DNA of 64,000 nucleotides, from contig NZ_PYWA01000003.1 of assembly GCF_003056335.1 (NCBI RefSeq), positions 62,001-126,000 of the forward strand, given 5' to 3'. A model generated the notes under the pieces. The model made no database searches and was not told the DNA's origin. It saw only the letters and a program-made list of their open reading frames with translations. Origin of the DNA: Paracoccus indicus. GTDB lineage: Bacteria; Pseudomonadota; Alphaproteobacteria; Rhodobacterales; Rhodobacteraceae. Shown piece by piece: positions 28,577 through 37,348 of this stretch. A program made the translations under genes and the position numbers. Positions within the stretch are counted from its first letter, which is position 1. Every line of letters starts with the position of its first letter.

Positions 28577-29740
28577 TCAACCGTGTCCGATCAAGCGCTG
28601 GTGTTCCGCAATGGCATAGCGGTCCGTCATCCCCGAGACATAGTCCAGCACCAGCCGCGCCCGTTCCGTCCGGTCGTCCATCTGCCGCGCCATCTGCCCC
28701 CATTGATCGGGCAGCTTCGAGGGATCGTCCAGGAACAGCGGGAACAGGTCGTGCAGCATGCGCGTGACATTGTTGCGCTCGACCACAACGGAAGGGGCGC
28801 GATACATGCGCTGGAACAGGAAGGACTTGATCGCCTTGATGTTCTGATAGACCGGCTTGGAAAAGCGGATGATCGGGCCGTCCATGTTGCGGATGTCATC
28901 CACTGACTGCGGCTGAAGTCCGGTCAGGCGATTCTGGGCGACGGCGATCACATCCTCGACCATGACGCCGAAGACACGGCGCAGCGCCTCGTAGCGGCGG
29001 CGGGTCGGGTCGAGGCTGGGATAGAGCTGGTCGACCTCGGCGAAGGCGGGACCGATGATCGGCAATTCGGAAAGCTCGGCCTCGGTGAACAGCTCGGCGC
29101 GCAGCCCGTCGTGCAGGTCGTGGTGGTTGTAGGCGACGTCATCGGCCACGGCCGCGACCTGCGCCTCGGCGCTGGCATTGGTATGCAGTTCCAGATCCCA
29201 CTGTGCGTTCACTTCGGCCAGCGCATAGGGCAGATCGCCGGTGATCGGACCGTTGTGCTTGGCGATGCCTTCAAGGCTTTCCCATGTCAGGTTCAGCCCG
29301 TCGAAATCGGCGTAATGACGCTCCAGCTTGGTCACGATCCGCAGCGCCTGCGCGTTGTGGTCGAAGCCCCCATGAGGTGCCATCAGTTCCGCCAGTGCGT
29401 CTTCGCCGGTATGGCCGAAGGGCGGGTGGCCGAGGTCATGTGCCAGCGCGACGGTCTCGGCCAGGTCGGTGTTCAGCCCAAGCGCGCCGGCTATGGTGCG
29501 GGCGACCTGCGCGACCTCAATCGTGTGGGTCAGGCGGGTGCGAAAATAATCCCCGCGATAGGCGTCTCCGTCATGTTCGACGAAGACCTGCGTCTTGTGC
29601 TTCAACCGGCGGAAGCCGCTGGAATGGATGATCCGGTCGCGGTCGCGCTGCCAGGGCGACCGGAAGGTGGACAGCTTTTCAGCGTGAAGCCGCCCGCGAC
29701 TGTCGGCGGGCTGGCAGGCATAAGGCGCTAGTGCAGTCAC
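28577..29740 (-). CDS. dgt: dGTP triphosphohydrolase-like HD-domain protein
   Basis: The 387-residue protein carries the HD metal site: the first His in [13 protein letters not shown], the HD pair in [14 protein letters not shown], and a distal Asp. The N-terminus [27 protein letters not shown] is the signature of deoxyguanosinetriphosphate triphosphohydrolase-like proteins. It would hydrolyse dNTPs to the nucleoside and triphosphate. The start is GTG at 29740 with AAGGAAGGG upstream. It is divergent from erpA with a 76-bp gap. Confidence 0.93.
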   Translation of the reverse strand: MTALAPYACQPADSRGRLHAEKLSTFRSPWQRDRDRIIHSSGFRRLKHKTQVFVEHDGDAYRGDYFRTRLTHTIEVAQVARTIAGALGLNTDLAETVALAHDLGHPPFGHTGEDALAELMAPHGGFDHNAQALRIVTKLERHYADFDGLNLTWESLEGIAKHNGPITGDLPYALAEVNAQWDLELHTNASAEAQVAAVADDVAYNHHDLHDGLRAELFTEAELSELPIIGPAFAEVDQLYPSLDPTRRRYEALRRVFGVMVEDVIAVAQNRLTGLQPQSVDDIRNMDGPIIRFSKPVYQNIKAIKSFLFQRMYRAPSVVVERNNVTRMLHDLFPLFLDDPSKLPDQWGQMARQMDDRTERARLVLDYVSGMTDRYAIAEHQRLIGHG

Positions 29741-29816
29741 GGGACAGGGCCCTTCCTTGCGAGTGTTCGTCGGAAACCCTATATTCCAACCCTACGGACG
29801 AAAACGGGAACGCCCC

Positions 29817-30140
29817 ATGAACCTGCCGCCGAAAGTCACAGAACGCGCGTTTCAGCGCCTTGCCCAGATCAACGCCGACCGCGATGCACTGCCGCTGAGG
29901 GTGGCCGTGTCGGGTGGGGGGTGTTCGGGGTTCCAATACGACATCCGCTTCGATCAGCCCGAGGATGACGACCTGATCCTGGAGAACGAGGGCCAGCGCG
30001 TCGTCGTCGATCCGGTATCCTTGCCCTTCCTTGCCGGTGCCGTCATCGATTTCAGCGATGAGCTGATTGGCGCGCGTTTTGTCATCGAGAACCCCAATGC
30101 GACCAGCAGCTGCGGCTGCGGAACGTCCTTCTCGATGTGA
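29817..30140 (+). CDS. erpA: A-type iron-sulfur cluster carrier
   Basis: The 107-residue protein has the three cluster cysteines of A-type carriers: Cys36 in GGGCSGF, and Cys99 and Cys101 in SSCGCG. It accepts an iron-sulfur cluster and inserts it into target enzymes. An in-frame ATG at 29757 would add 20 residues with no family support. Its TGA abuts the opposite stop of the next gene (TGATCA), with no intergenic base. Confidence 0.93.
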   Translation: MNLPPKVTERAFQRLAQINADRDALPLRVAVSGGGCSGFQYDIRFDQPEDDDLILENEGQRVVVDPVSLPFLAGAVIDFSDELIGARFVIENPNATSSCGCGTSFSM

Positions 30141-30674
30141 TCAGTCGCAGAACCTGCTGCGCGTATCCAGGCTTTGGTCCAGATAGCGCAGCGGGATGCC
30201 GCCTTCGGTCGTCTCTTTCTGAATGCTGTCCCATTCCGCGATCTGGCAGATGGTCTGATCCCGCCGATCGCCAAGCCGCAGTTCACCGTTCACGACCTTT
30301 GCCGTGATCTGATGCCCCTCTCGCCGGTTGGCGCGTATGGCGAAGTCCATTGCGACGGAGGCTTTCATTCCCGTGGTGAAGCCCTGATCCGACTGCCAGT
30401 CCTTTGGCAGGCCCGCTGTGATCGTGACGTCATGCCGCCCCGGTGGGACCAGCAGACGAAAAAAGTCGCCCCCGCGCTGATAGCCGCTGATCACGGGTGA
30501 CCCTTTGTCGTCCTGCAGGCTGATCGCATAGTCATGCCCCTTGGACGTTCGAACCTGCAGGGGGATCGTCGCGGGAAGGGGTGATTGTTTCGACAGCAAC
30601 CCCGTCGCAGGCCGCGGTTCGGCATATGTGCCGGTCGGCAGCAGGGCGGTCGCCAGCATCAGGATGCGCAGCAT
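30141..30674 (-). CDS. Hypothetical exported protein, 177 residues
   Basis: The protein has a clear Sec signal peptide (MLRILMLATALLPTGTYA) and a mature part of about 159 residues without a recognised motif. It contains IPLQVRTSKGHDYAISLQD and GGDFFRLLVPPGRHDVTI, which read as a beta-sandwich-like fold of a small periplasmic protein. One cysteine in TICQ and one at the C-terminus (SRFCD) could form a disulfide. AAGGATCACC lies before the ATG. A longer open frame continues upstream, but the signal peptide fixes the start. It is divergent from xth. Confidence 0.75.
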   Translation of the reverse strand: MLRILMLATALLPTGTYAEPRPATGLLSKQSPLPATIPLQVRTSKGHDYAISLQDDKGSPVISGYQRGGDFFRLLVPPGRHDVTITAGLPKDWQSDQGFTTGMKASVAMDFAIRANRREGHQITAKVVNGELRLGDRRDQTICQIAEWDSIQKETTEGGIPLRYLDQSLDTRSRFCD

Positions 30675-30731
30675 GGTGATCCTTTCGCGGTTCCGGTTGC
30701 CAAACGCATGGGTCACGCTAAAGATGCGGCC

Positions 30732-31517
30732 ATGAAAATCGCAAGCTTCAATATCAATGGTGTCAAGGCGCGCATCCAGGCGCTGACCGACTGGCTGGCC
30801 CAGACCGATGCCGACGTCGTCGTCCTTCAGGAAATCAAGTCCGTTGACGAAGGGTTCCCGCGCGAACACTTTCAGGACCTCGGCTGGACGGTGGAAACCC
30901 ACGGCCAGAAAGGCTTCAACGGGGTGGCCATCCTGTCCAAGCTGCCGCTTGAGGATGTGACCCGCGGCCTGCCTGGCGACGACGGCGACGAACAGGCCCG
31001 CTATATCGAGGCGACGGTGGTGGGCGATCAGGCCGTGCGCATCGCGGGGCTGTATCTGCCTAACGGCAACCCTGCGCCGGGACCGAAATACGACTACAAG
31101 CTGGCATGGATGGAACGGTTGCGCCTGCGCGCCGCCGAACTGCTGGCCATGGAAATGCCCGTGGTCATGCTGGGCGATTACAACATCATCCCCGAGGCGC
31201 GCGATGCCGCCAATCCGCAGAAATGGGTCGACGACGCCCTGTTCCGCCCCGAAAGCCGCGCCGCATTCCGCGCCATCCTCAACCAGGGCTGGACCGAGGC
31301 GATCCGCGCCCGTGATCCTTGGGCCACGCGCGGGCCCTTCACCTTCTGGGATTACCAGGCCGGGGCGTGGAACAAGGACGACGGCATCCGCATCGACCAT
31401 CTGCTGCTGTCGCCGCAGGCGGCCGATCTGATGCGCGAAACAGGCGTGGACCGCGACGCCCGCGCAGGCGAAAAGCCAAGCGATCACGTCCCGGTCTGGG
31501 TGCGACTGGAGGCCTAG
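30732..31517 (+). CDS. xth: Exodeoxyribonuclease III (AP endonuclease)
   Basis: The 261-residue protein is an EEP-superfamily nuclease: MKIASFNINGVKAR at the start, LQEIKS metal ligand, LYLPNGN, VVMLGDYNIIP and a final SDHVPV catalytic motif. It cleaves 5' of abasic sites in DNA repair. The ATG at 30732 is the normal family start, although the open frame is longer. It converges on the CDF gene with a four-base CTAG overlap. Confidence 0.95.
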   Translation: MKIASFNINGVKARIQALTDWLAQTDADVVVLQEIKSVDEGFPREHFQDLGWTVETHGQKGFNGVAILSKLPLEDVTRGLPGDDGDEQARYIEATVVGDQAVRIAGLYLPNGNPAPGPKYDYKLAWMERLRLRAAELLAMEMPVVMLGDYNIIPEARDAANPQKWVDDALFRPESRAAFRAILNQGWTEAIRARDPWATRGPFTFWDYQAGAWNKDDGIRIDHLLLSPQAADLMRETGVDRDARAGEKPSDHVPVWVRLEA

Positions 31518-32401
31518 ATCACCAGGACGCCCGAGTGCTTGGCATGGTGCTCGGGCTCGACATGAATGGTGATCTGCGCGTCGGGCAGGCGGGCCTTCAA
31601 CGAGGCCTCGATCCGGTCGCAGATTTCATGGGCGTCGCAGACCGTGGTCTGACCATCCACGACAAGGTGGAAGTCGATGAAGGTGACCTTGCCGGCATGA
31701 CGGGTGCGCAGGTCATGCGCCTCGATCGCGCCGGTGGCCTTGTCCGAGATGATGTCGCGAATGATCGTCAGCGTCTTGTCGGGCACAGCCTCATCCATCA
31801 GCCCGCTCAGCGATGCGGTCATCACCTTCCAGCCCGACCACAGGATGTTGACGCCGACCAGCATTGCCAGCGCAGGGTCCAGCACCCACCATCCGGTCAA
31901 CACCGACAGGCCGACGCCCAGCAGCACCCCGCCCGAGGAAACAACATCGCTCAGCAGGTGCTTGCCATCTGCCACCAGTGCCGGTGACCGCAGGCGTTTG
32001 CCATGACGGATCAGCACGCTGCACCAGATGGCATTCAGGACGCCTGCGACCGCGTTGATGGCAAGACCCGGGCCGGCACCCTCGATGGGGCGGGGGTTCT
32101 GGAAGACGGACCACGCCTCGTGCAGGATCAGAAGGGCCGCGACGATGATCAGCACGCCTTCCAGCACGGCGCTGAAGAACTCGGCCTTGTGGTGGCCGTA
32201 GGGGTGGCCCTGATCGGCGGGACGCTGCGCCACGCGGATGGCGATGACCGCCGCAAGGGCTGTCGCGACGTTGACCGTGCTTTCCAGCGCGTCCGAAAGC
32301 AGCGCCACGGAACCCGTCAGATGCCAGGCCAGCGTCTTGAGCCCGAGCACCACGATTCCGACCAGAATGCTGCCCAAGGCGATTTTCAGCGTGCTCGACA
32401 C
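31514..32401 (-). CDS. Cation diffusion facilitator family metal exporter
   Basis: The 295-residue protein has the CDF plan of about six transmembrane helices and a cytoplasmic ferredoxin-like C-terminal domain with histidines (FIDFHLVVDG, IHVEPEHH). Metal-site motifs are SVALLSDALES in helix 2, GHPYGHHKAE in the loop and HLLSDVVSS in helix 5. Zn2+ is the likely substrate. The start is GTG at 32401: the AAAGGAG site is eight bases before it but only two bases before the GTG at 32407, and the ATG at 32473 has no such site. Confidence 0.92.
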   Translation of the reverse strand: MSSTLKIALGSILVGIVVLGLKTLAWHLTGSVALLSDALESTVNVATALAAVIAIRVAQRPADQGHPYGHHKAEFFSAVLEGVLIIVAALLILHEAWSVFQNPRPIEGAGPGLAINAVAGVLNAIWCSVLIRHGKRLRSPALVADGKHLLSDVVSSGGVLLGVGLSVLTGWWVLDPALAMLVGVNILWSGWKVMTASLSGLMDEAVPDKTLTIIRDIISDKATGAIEAHDLRTRHAGKVTFIDFHLVVDGQTTVCDAHEICDRIEASLKARLPDAQITIHVEPEHHAKHSGVLVI

Positions 32402-32712
32402 GGTCACGGCTCCTTTGTCCGTCAGCCCGACGTTAAGCGCCGAGCATTTGTCAGATCGTGGCTGCAAGCTCAACCCTTCGAGGCGTCCAATATGCGGGAT
32501 AGGACCACGGAAGGGGAACCGCGCCCAGGGCTGTCCGGTTTCTTGATTGACTAATCACTCAATTTACCGGATAACGCCGGCGAACCAAGATAACCAGCGG
32601 CGCCTTTGCGCCGTGCCGGCATCGATCCGGTGGTTGTGCCTTTCGGTTGCGACTGCGCGGATGCGGGTCGGTCTCCGTCGCGGAGAAATCCGAAAGAAGA
32701 AAAGGATCGTCT
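32402..32712. promoter_or_regulatory. 311-bp divergent region with a BetI-like palindrome
   Basis: The region separates the CDF gene and the BCCT-like gene. At 32543-32562 it has TTGATTGA, four bases, TCACTCAA, an almost perfect palindrome that resembles the operators of BetI-type choline-responsive repressors. A GGCGC/GCGCC hairpin lies at about 32600-32614. The resemblance to BetI sites is from memory and is an inference. Confidence 0.45.
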
Positions 32713-33873
32713 ATGACGCCGATCATCACAATTGCCTATCTCAGCGTGCTGGCCTGCGCGCTGTTCGTCCTGATCCGCTGGCCCAACATGCGCGTACAGG
32801 GGGAACAGCCCGTCGGCTTGTTCACGCTGATTGCCCTTCTTTTCACCGCCGGTCTGGACATGGGACTGGTGATGCTACCCTTGGGCGAATTTCCCGTCTA
32901 TGAGGCCGATGCCGCCTTCGATTTCACCAATGCGCTGGCTGTGGAATTCGGCATGTGGGGTCCCCTGGTCTGGTTGATGTATTTCGTCACGACCTTCTAT
33001 TTCGTCGCGATCGAGCCGCGATTGAGGCTGTTCGAGATCCCGGTCATCAAGTGGGTCTACAACCTGACGGTCATCGCGACCTGTTCCTTCACCTGCTATC
33101 TGTTCATGACGAACCTGCCGACCTATGCCCCCGATCTGCCGATGGGCGTGGTCTGGGCCTTGGTCATCGGGGTCATCGCGACCGCCGTCATCAGCAGCGG
33201 CGACATGCGCGTGATGAAATGGCTGGCGATCCTGTCCAGCTATGGCTTCGGGATGCTGGCCTTCACCGCGCTGGCAATGATCGCCTTCGTCTATAGTCGC
33301 GTGGGAATGGACGACTTCTATGCCAACATCGGGCTGCTGATGGACTACTTCGTCCACATCCGCCGCTTTGCCACCCCGATCTCGGACTATCACGAGTTCT
33401 ACCTGTTCTGGTGGTTCGCCTGGAGCATCATGATCGGCCAGTTCGTCGCCCGCTTCGTCAGCGGCCTGCTCGTCTGGCAGCTGGCGGCCGCCATGGTCAT
33501 CCTTCCCGCCATTCCGCTGGGGCTGTGGTTCTGCGTCCTCTTCGTCTATCACCAGGGGCATGTCGTCATCCCCGGATGGCTGAACTGGTTCATGATCTTC
33601 GTCGGCGTGGTCTTCGTGGTGAATTCGCTGGACAGCCTGATCCGGCTGTATTCCGCGAACCTGAACTGGTCGCGCAAGAGCCTGGGTGACCGCAAATACT
33701 ACCCGCTGCACTTCCTGCTGCAGCTGGCGCTGGTCGGGGCCTATTTCTTCACCCCGTTCGAGATCCAATGGGTCGGCCTGATCGTCGCCGGGCTCTATGC
33801 GGTGATCTATGCGCTGATGGTGTCCCGGATCGGCAAGCTGTCGCGGCTGAGCGACAGGCAGATCATTCAGTGA
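32713..33873 (+). CDS. Short, divergent BCCT-like membrane transporter
   Basis: The 386-residue protein has about ten hydrophobic helices. The segment FYLFWWFAWSIMIGQFVARF corresponds to the conserved WWxxWSPFVGxFIARxSxG motif of betaine/choline/carnitine transporters, and LLFTAGLDMGLVMLPLGEFP to their first helix motif. It is at least 100 residues shorter than usual BCCT proteins and several signature residues differ, so transport activity and substrate are uncertain. AAAGGAT lies seven bases before the ATG. A BetI-like palindrome upstream supports a quaternary-amine link. Confidence 0.65.
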   Translation: MTPIITIAYLSVLACALFVLIRWPNMRVQGEQPVGLFTLIALLFTAGLDMGLVMLPLGEFPVYEADAAFDFTNALAVEFGMWGPLVWLMYFVTTFYFVAIEPRLRLFEIPVIKWVYNLTVIATCSFTCYLFMTNLPTYAPDLPMGVVWALVIGVIATAVISSGDMRVMKWLAILSSYGFGMLAFTALAMIAFVYSRVGMDDFYANIGLLMDYFVHIRRFATPISDYHEFYLFWWFAWSIMIGQFVARFVSGLLVWQLAAAMVILPAIPLGLWFCVLFVYHQGHVVIPGWLNWFMIFVGVVFVVNSLDSLIRLYSANLNWSRKSLGDRKYYPLHFLLQLALVGAYFFTPFEIQWVGLIVAGLYAVIYALMVSRIGKLSRLSDRQIIQ

Positions 33874-33883
33874 CATCCGCTGC

Positions 33884-33912
33884 GCCGCCCGACCCGCATG
33901 GGGTTGGGCGGC
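33884..33912 (+). terminator. Hairpin between convergent genes
   Basis: GCCGCCCGACCC pairs with GGGTTGGGCGGC around a short loop between the BCCT-like gene and the convergent CsbD-like gene. It has no T tract, so its strength as a terminator is uncertain. Confidence 0.45.
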
Positions 33913-33927
33913 TGCGGTTCCCGGCGA

Positions 33928-34263
33928 TCAATCGTCGTCGGGGCTTTCTCCGTCGTCGCCGAATGCGGCGTCGTCGCTGTATTCGTCCTCGCCCTCGTTG
34001 ACATATTTGGCGCTGAGCGCGATCGAGTGATTGTCATGGCTGGGGTCCATGACGATGTCCGAGGGGATTTCCCCCACCAGCCATTCGCGCAGCTCCTCGC
34101 GGATCTCCTCGCGGTCCTGCCCGGTCGCCTCGACCAGATAGTCGACAAAGGCGCCCTGATCGCCGTCGATCTCGTCCAGATCGGCTTCGTCGACCTGAGG
34201 CCATTTGTCGATGATGGCTTCATAGAAGGCAGGCCAGTTTTCCTTAACGTGGTGCCACTTCAT
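33928..34263 (-). CDS. CsbD-like stress protein
   Basis: The 111-residue acidic protein begins MKWHHVKENWPAFYEAIIDKW and continues with a DLDEIDGDQGAFVDYLVEATG segment, close to the CsbD family pattern (W..ikeKWg.lteddL..I.G..d.l...). CsbD proteins are general stress proteins with no known biochemical activity. The C-terminal 40 residues are strongly acidic (DDGESPDDD at the end) and extend beyond the usual family length. GGAGGAGG lies before the ATG. The ATG shares one base with the stop of the lipoprotein gene (TGATG). Confidence 0.75.
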   Translation of the reverse strand: MKWHHVKENWPAFYEAIIDKWPQVDEADLDEIDGDQGAFVDYLVEATGQDREEIREELREWLVGEIPSDIVMDPSHDNHSIALSAKYVNEGEDEYSDDAAFGDDGESPDDD

Positions 34264-34394
34264 CAATAACCTCCTCCGGATATGCCGCCTTGGGACCAGC
34301 GGGCCACTCCGGTAATATCTTCGCCGATGCCGGCGATCGTGTTGCATCCGGCCAGCGTGATGCAGGCCAGCAATGTAACCCAGAACATGCGCAT
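34263..34394 (-). CDS. Entericidin-like small lipoprotein, 43 residues
   Basis: The peptide MRMFWVTLLACITLAGCNTIAG has a lipobox LAGC at residues 14-17 and the following CNTIAGIGEDITG matches entericidin A/B family lipoproteins (CNTxxGxGEDI). In E. coli, entericidins are a membrane toxin/antidote pair; elsewhere their role is unclear. The start overlaps the stop of the upstream solute-binding protein gene (TGATG), and its stop overlaps the CsbD-like start, so all three are translationally coupled. An alternative ATG two codons later (34388) is possible. Confidence 0.75.
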   Translation of the reverse strand: MRMFWVTLLACITLAGCNTIAGIGEDITGVARWSQGGISGGGY

Positions 34395-36250
34395 CAGTTC
34401 GTCTCCTGCCACCAGACTTCCGGTAAAAATCCCGGCCAGTCTCCGTAAATCGGTATTTCCTCGGGGTATTTCAGGTCCGACGAATGCGCCAGACGCGAAA
34501 AGGGTGAAAAATTGACCGGGATCACATAGCGACCGGCGGTCAGCACGCGGTCCAGCGCCCTGACGGCGGCGGTGTAATCCTCGCCCGTCTCGGCGGTGGC
34601 CATGGCGTCGATCATCGCCTCGGCGGCGGGGCTGTCCATGCCCATCCAGTTGCGGCTGCCGGGGGTGTCGACGCCCTCGCTGCCCCAATAGAGGCGCTGT
34701 TCATTGCCCGGCGACAGCGACAGCCCGCGTTCGTACCAGGTCATGTCGAACTGATAGTTGTTGGTGCGTTCGATGTATTGGGCGCTGTCCAGCAGGGTGA
34801 CGCGGGGCGTGATGCCAAGCGGGCGCAGGGCCTCGACATAGATGTTCACGATCTGCTGCGTCTCGGACCCGGTCCGCATGGACGATCCGTTCTGGTTCAG
34901 CAGGATCTCGAAGGAAAAGGGGCGGCCCTCGGCATCGGCCAGCCTGCCGTCCTGCACCGTCCACCCCGCATCGTTCATCAGGGCCAGCGCGCGGCGCACG
35001 GCGGGGCGGTCCATCGGGCGTTCGCTGCCCTCGGGCAGGTCATAGCCTTCCAGCGTGCCGGGGGGCAGGTCGTCCGCGAAGGGTTCCAGCAGCTCGGCCA
35101 CCTTTCCCGTCGCCGCATCATGCGACATCGCCAGCACCGAGTTCGAGAAATACGAGGTGATCCGCGGATCGTCCCCGCCGTTCAGCGTGCGGTTGATGAA
35201 GCGGAAATTGAACATCTCGATCATCGCCTGGCGCACCCGCCAGTCGTCGAAGATCGGATTTCGGGTGTTCATCACCAGCCCCATGATCCCCGAGGGACGT
35301 TCGTTCGGAATCTGATCCATGACGATCCCGCCTGAGGTTGCCAGCGGAAAGTCGTATTCGCTGGCCCAGTTCTGGGCGGAAAGCTCGCGCCAGGCGTTCA
35401 CCTCGCCTGCCTTGAAGGCTTCGAACATGGCATTGGCATCGCCGAAATAGTCATAGCGGATGGTGTCGAAATTGTTCATCCCGGCCATCAGCGGCAGATC
35501 CTTGCCCCAATAGTCGGGGTTGCGGCGGAAGGTGATGGCACGGCCCGGATCGACCCGGTCGACCACATAAGGGCCGGTGCCGATGGGCGGTTCCAGGCTA
35601 GAATCGCTGAAATCCTGCCCCTCCCACTGCGCCTTCTTCAGGATCGGGCGCAGACCCATCAACAGGGGCAGTTCGCGGTCCTGTTCGGTGAAGGTGAAGC
35701 GGATGCTGCGCGGGCCGGTCTGTTCCATGCTGGCGACCTTGGACCAGGTCCCCAGATAGCGCGGGTGGCCCTTCGTCCCAAGAGTCTCATAGGACCACAT
35801 CACATCTTCGACAGTGACCGGGCTGCCGTCGGAAAAACGGGCCTCGGGGCGCAGGGTGAACTCGACCCAGGACCTGTCGGGGGCGGTGTCGATGGTCTCG
35901 GCCAGCAGGCCATAGACGGTGAAAGGCTCGTCGATCGACCGCATGGCCAGCGTTTCCGCCACATGGACGCCCACGCCCCAGACCGGATTGCCCTTCAGCA
36001 CCCAGGGCTTCAGGGAATCGAAGCCGCCCGGTTCCGCCAGCCGAATCGCACCGCCCTTCGGCGCCTTAGGATTCGCGTAAGGAAGATGGGAAAAATCAGG
36101 GGAAAGCGCAGGTTTGCCATAGATTGCAAGACCATGTGCAGGTTCGGCAAGGCTTGCCAGAGGCATTGCTGCAACACCGATTGTCAAGGCCGCGATCACG
36201 GGAAGGATACGATCCGTTCCGTAATTGTTAAGGATTTCCCAGATTCGCAT
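34394..36250 (-). CDS. YejA-like peptide/microcin-type ABC transporter solute-binding protein
   Basis: The 618-residue protein is a family 5 extracellular solute-binding protein with a signal peptide ending in LASLAEPAHG. Features such as ALSPDFSHLPYANPKAPKGG near the N-terminus and NPDYWGKDLPLMAGMNNFDTIRYDYFGD in the middle are those of YejA, which takes up larger peptides. There are no permease or ATPase genes beside it, so it is an orphan or works with components elsewhere. Downstream it is coupled to the entericidin-like and CsbD-like genes. The ribosome site before ATG 36250 is weak. Confidence 0.9.
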   Translation of the reverse strand: MRIWEILNNYGTDRILPVIAALTIGVAAMPLASLAEPAHGLAIYGKPALSPDFSHLPYANPKAPKGGAIRLAEPGGFDSLKPWVLKGNPVWGVGVHVAETLAMRSIDEPFTVYGLLAETIDTAPDRSWVEFTLRPEARFSDGSPVTVEDVMWSYETLGTKGHPRYLGTWSKVASMEQTGPRSIRFTFTEQDRELPLLMGLRPILKKAQWEGQDFSDSSLEPPIGTGPYVVDRVDPGRAITFRRNPDYWGKDLPLMAGMNNFDTIRYDYFGDANAMFEAFKAGEVNAWRELSAQNWASEYDFPLATSGGIVMDQIPNERPSGIMGLVMNTRNPIFDDWRVRQAMIEMFNFRFINRTLNGGDDPRITSYFSNSVLAMSHDAATGKVAELLEPFADDLPPGTLEGYDLPEGSERPMDRPAVRRALALMNDAGWTVQDGRLADAEGRPFSFEILLNQNGSSMRTGSETQQIVNIYVEALRPLGITPRVTLLDSAQYIERTNNYQFDMTWYERGLSLSPGNEQRLYWGSEGVDTPGSRNWMGMDSPAAEAMIDAMATAETGEDYTAAVRALDRVLTAGRYVIPVNFSPFSRLAHSSDLKYPEEIPIYGDWPGFLPEVWWQETN

Positions 36251-36334
36251 CGCCCACCGCCCCGTTTGTCGTTCTTTGATCGCATTATCAACAGGCTCGC
36301 CGAGGGGGCGTCAACCAAGGGGGAAAGAAGTCTG

Positions 36335-36363
36335 TTGGACTCGGGCGGTTCCTCGCGTATAAA
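36335..36363 (+). promoter_or_regulatory. Strong sigma-70-like promoter of the putative small RNA
   Basis: TTGGAC (36335-36340) and TATAAA (36358-36363) are separated by exactly 17 bp. Transcription would start near 36370. No open reading frame begins directly behind it; the next element is a pair of hairpins ending in a T tract. Confidence 0.7.
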
Positions 36364-36369
36364 TAGGGC

Positions 36370-36443
36370 ACTGCTCGATAGGTTTCTTGCCTGTATGAAA
36401 CCTGCCTCATAACTTCGCCCGCCTTGTGCGGGCGTTTTTTTTT
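36370..36443 (+). ncRNA. Putative small RNA of about 74 nt
   Basis: The unit has a near-consensus promoter, a first hairpin AGGTTTC (36380-36386) / GAAACCT (36397-36403) with a ten-base loop TTGCCTGTAT, a single-stranded linker GCCTCATAACTT, and an intrinsic terminator CGCCCGC (36416-36422) / GCGGGCG (36428-36434) followed by nine T. Such a layout is that of a trans-acting, possibly Hfq-binding sRNA. The pyrimidine-rich loop and linker could pair with purine-rich ribosome sites. It lies between the yejA-like gene (opposite strand) and bdhA. It could alternatively be a prematurely terminated bdhA leader. No known family was recognised. Confidence 0.6.
36416..36443 (+). terminator. Intrinsic terminator with nine-T tract
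   Basis: A perfect 7-bp GC stem with a five-base loop is followed immediately by TTTTTTTTT (36435-36443). On the + strand there is no protein-coding gene upstream for it to terminate. Confidence 0.85.
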
Positions 36444-36510
36444 GCCCATGCTGCGCCTGCAACATCGCCCGGCCGATGCGCCGGACGAGGCCAACCCCGA
36501 GGAGCAGCCG

Positions 36511-37293
36511 ATGTTCGAAAGATTCCTGACAGGCAAGACCGCAATCATCACCGGATCGAATTCCGGCATCGGGCTGGGCGTGGCCCACCGTCTGGCAAAG
36601 GCGGGTGCGGATGTCGTGCTGAACAGCTTCACCGACAGCGAGGGCGACCATCAACTGGCCCGCGACATGGCCGCCGAACATGGCGTTAGCGTCCGCTATA
36701 TCAAGGCCGACATGTCCAAGGGCGATGAGTGCCGCGCGCTGATCGAAAAGGCGGGGGCCTGCGACATCCTGGTGAACAATGCGGGCATCCAGCATGTCGC
36801 CGCCATTCCCGATTTTCCCACCGAGAAATGGGACGCGATCATCGCCATCAACCTGTCCTCGGCCTTCCATACGACGGCGGCGGCGTTGCCGATGATGCGC
36901 AAGGCGGGATGGGGCAGGGTGATCAATATCGCCTCGGCGCATGGTCTGACGGCCAGCCCGTTCAAATCGGCCTATGTCGCGGCCAAGCACGGCATCCTTG
37001 GCCTCAGCAAGGTCACCGGTCTGGAAACCGCGCGCGAGCCGATCACCTGCAACGCCATCTGCCCCGGCTATGTCCTGACGCCGCTGGTTGAATCGCAGAT
37101 CCCCGACACGATGAAGAAATATGACATGGGCCGCGACGAGGTGATCGAGAAGATCCTGCTGGAACGCCAGCCCTCGAAGGAATTCGCCACGACGGACCAG
37201 TTGGGCGACACGGCGGTCTTCCTGTGCAGCGATGCGGCCGCCCAGATCACGGGAACCTCGATCAGCGTCGATGGCGGCTGGACGGCGCTGTAA
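36511..37293 (+). CDS. bdhA: D-3-hydroxybutyrate dehydrogenase
   Basis: The 260-residue short-chain dehydrogenase has the NAD-binding ITGSNSGIGLG motif, NNAGIQHVA, the catalytic Ser-Tyr-Lys in IASAHGLTASPFKSAYVAAKHG, and the family end GTSISVDGGWTAL. The sequence around TCNAICPGYVLTPLV and QIPDTMKKYDMGRDEV matches the 3-hydroxybutyrate dehydrogenase subfamily. It oxidises hydroxybutyrate from polyhydroxybutyrate turnover to acetoacetate with NAD. GGAG lies seven bases before the ATG. The strong terminator at 36416-36443 means bdhA needs its own promoter or read-through. Confidence 0.93.
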   Translation: MFERFLTGKTAIITGSNSGIGLGVAHRLAKAGADVVLNSFTDSEGDHQLARDMAAEHGVSVRYIKADMSKGDECRALIEKAGACDILVNNAGIQHVAAIPDFPTEKWDAIIAINLSSAFHTTAAALPMMRKAGWGRVINIASAHGLTASPFKSAYVAAKHGILGLSKVTGLETAREPITCNAICPGYVLTPLVESQIPDTMKKYDMGRDEVIEKILLERQPSKEFATTDQLGDTAVFLCSDAAAQITGTSISVDGGWTAL

Positions 37294-37348
37294 CGGAACC
37301 CGCGACAGAACGCCGCGTTACCCGAGATATCGCGTAAGGAGAAGCGCA

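Noticed and set aside
32402..32473. ATG 32473 as start of the CDF transporter
   Set aside because: No ribosome site there; AAAGGAG is ideally spaced for GTG 32401.
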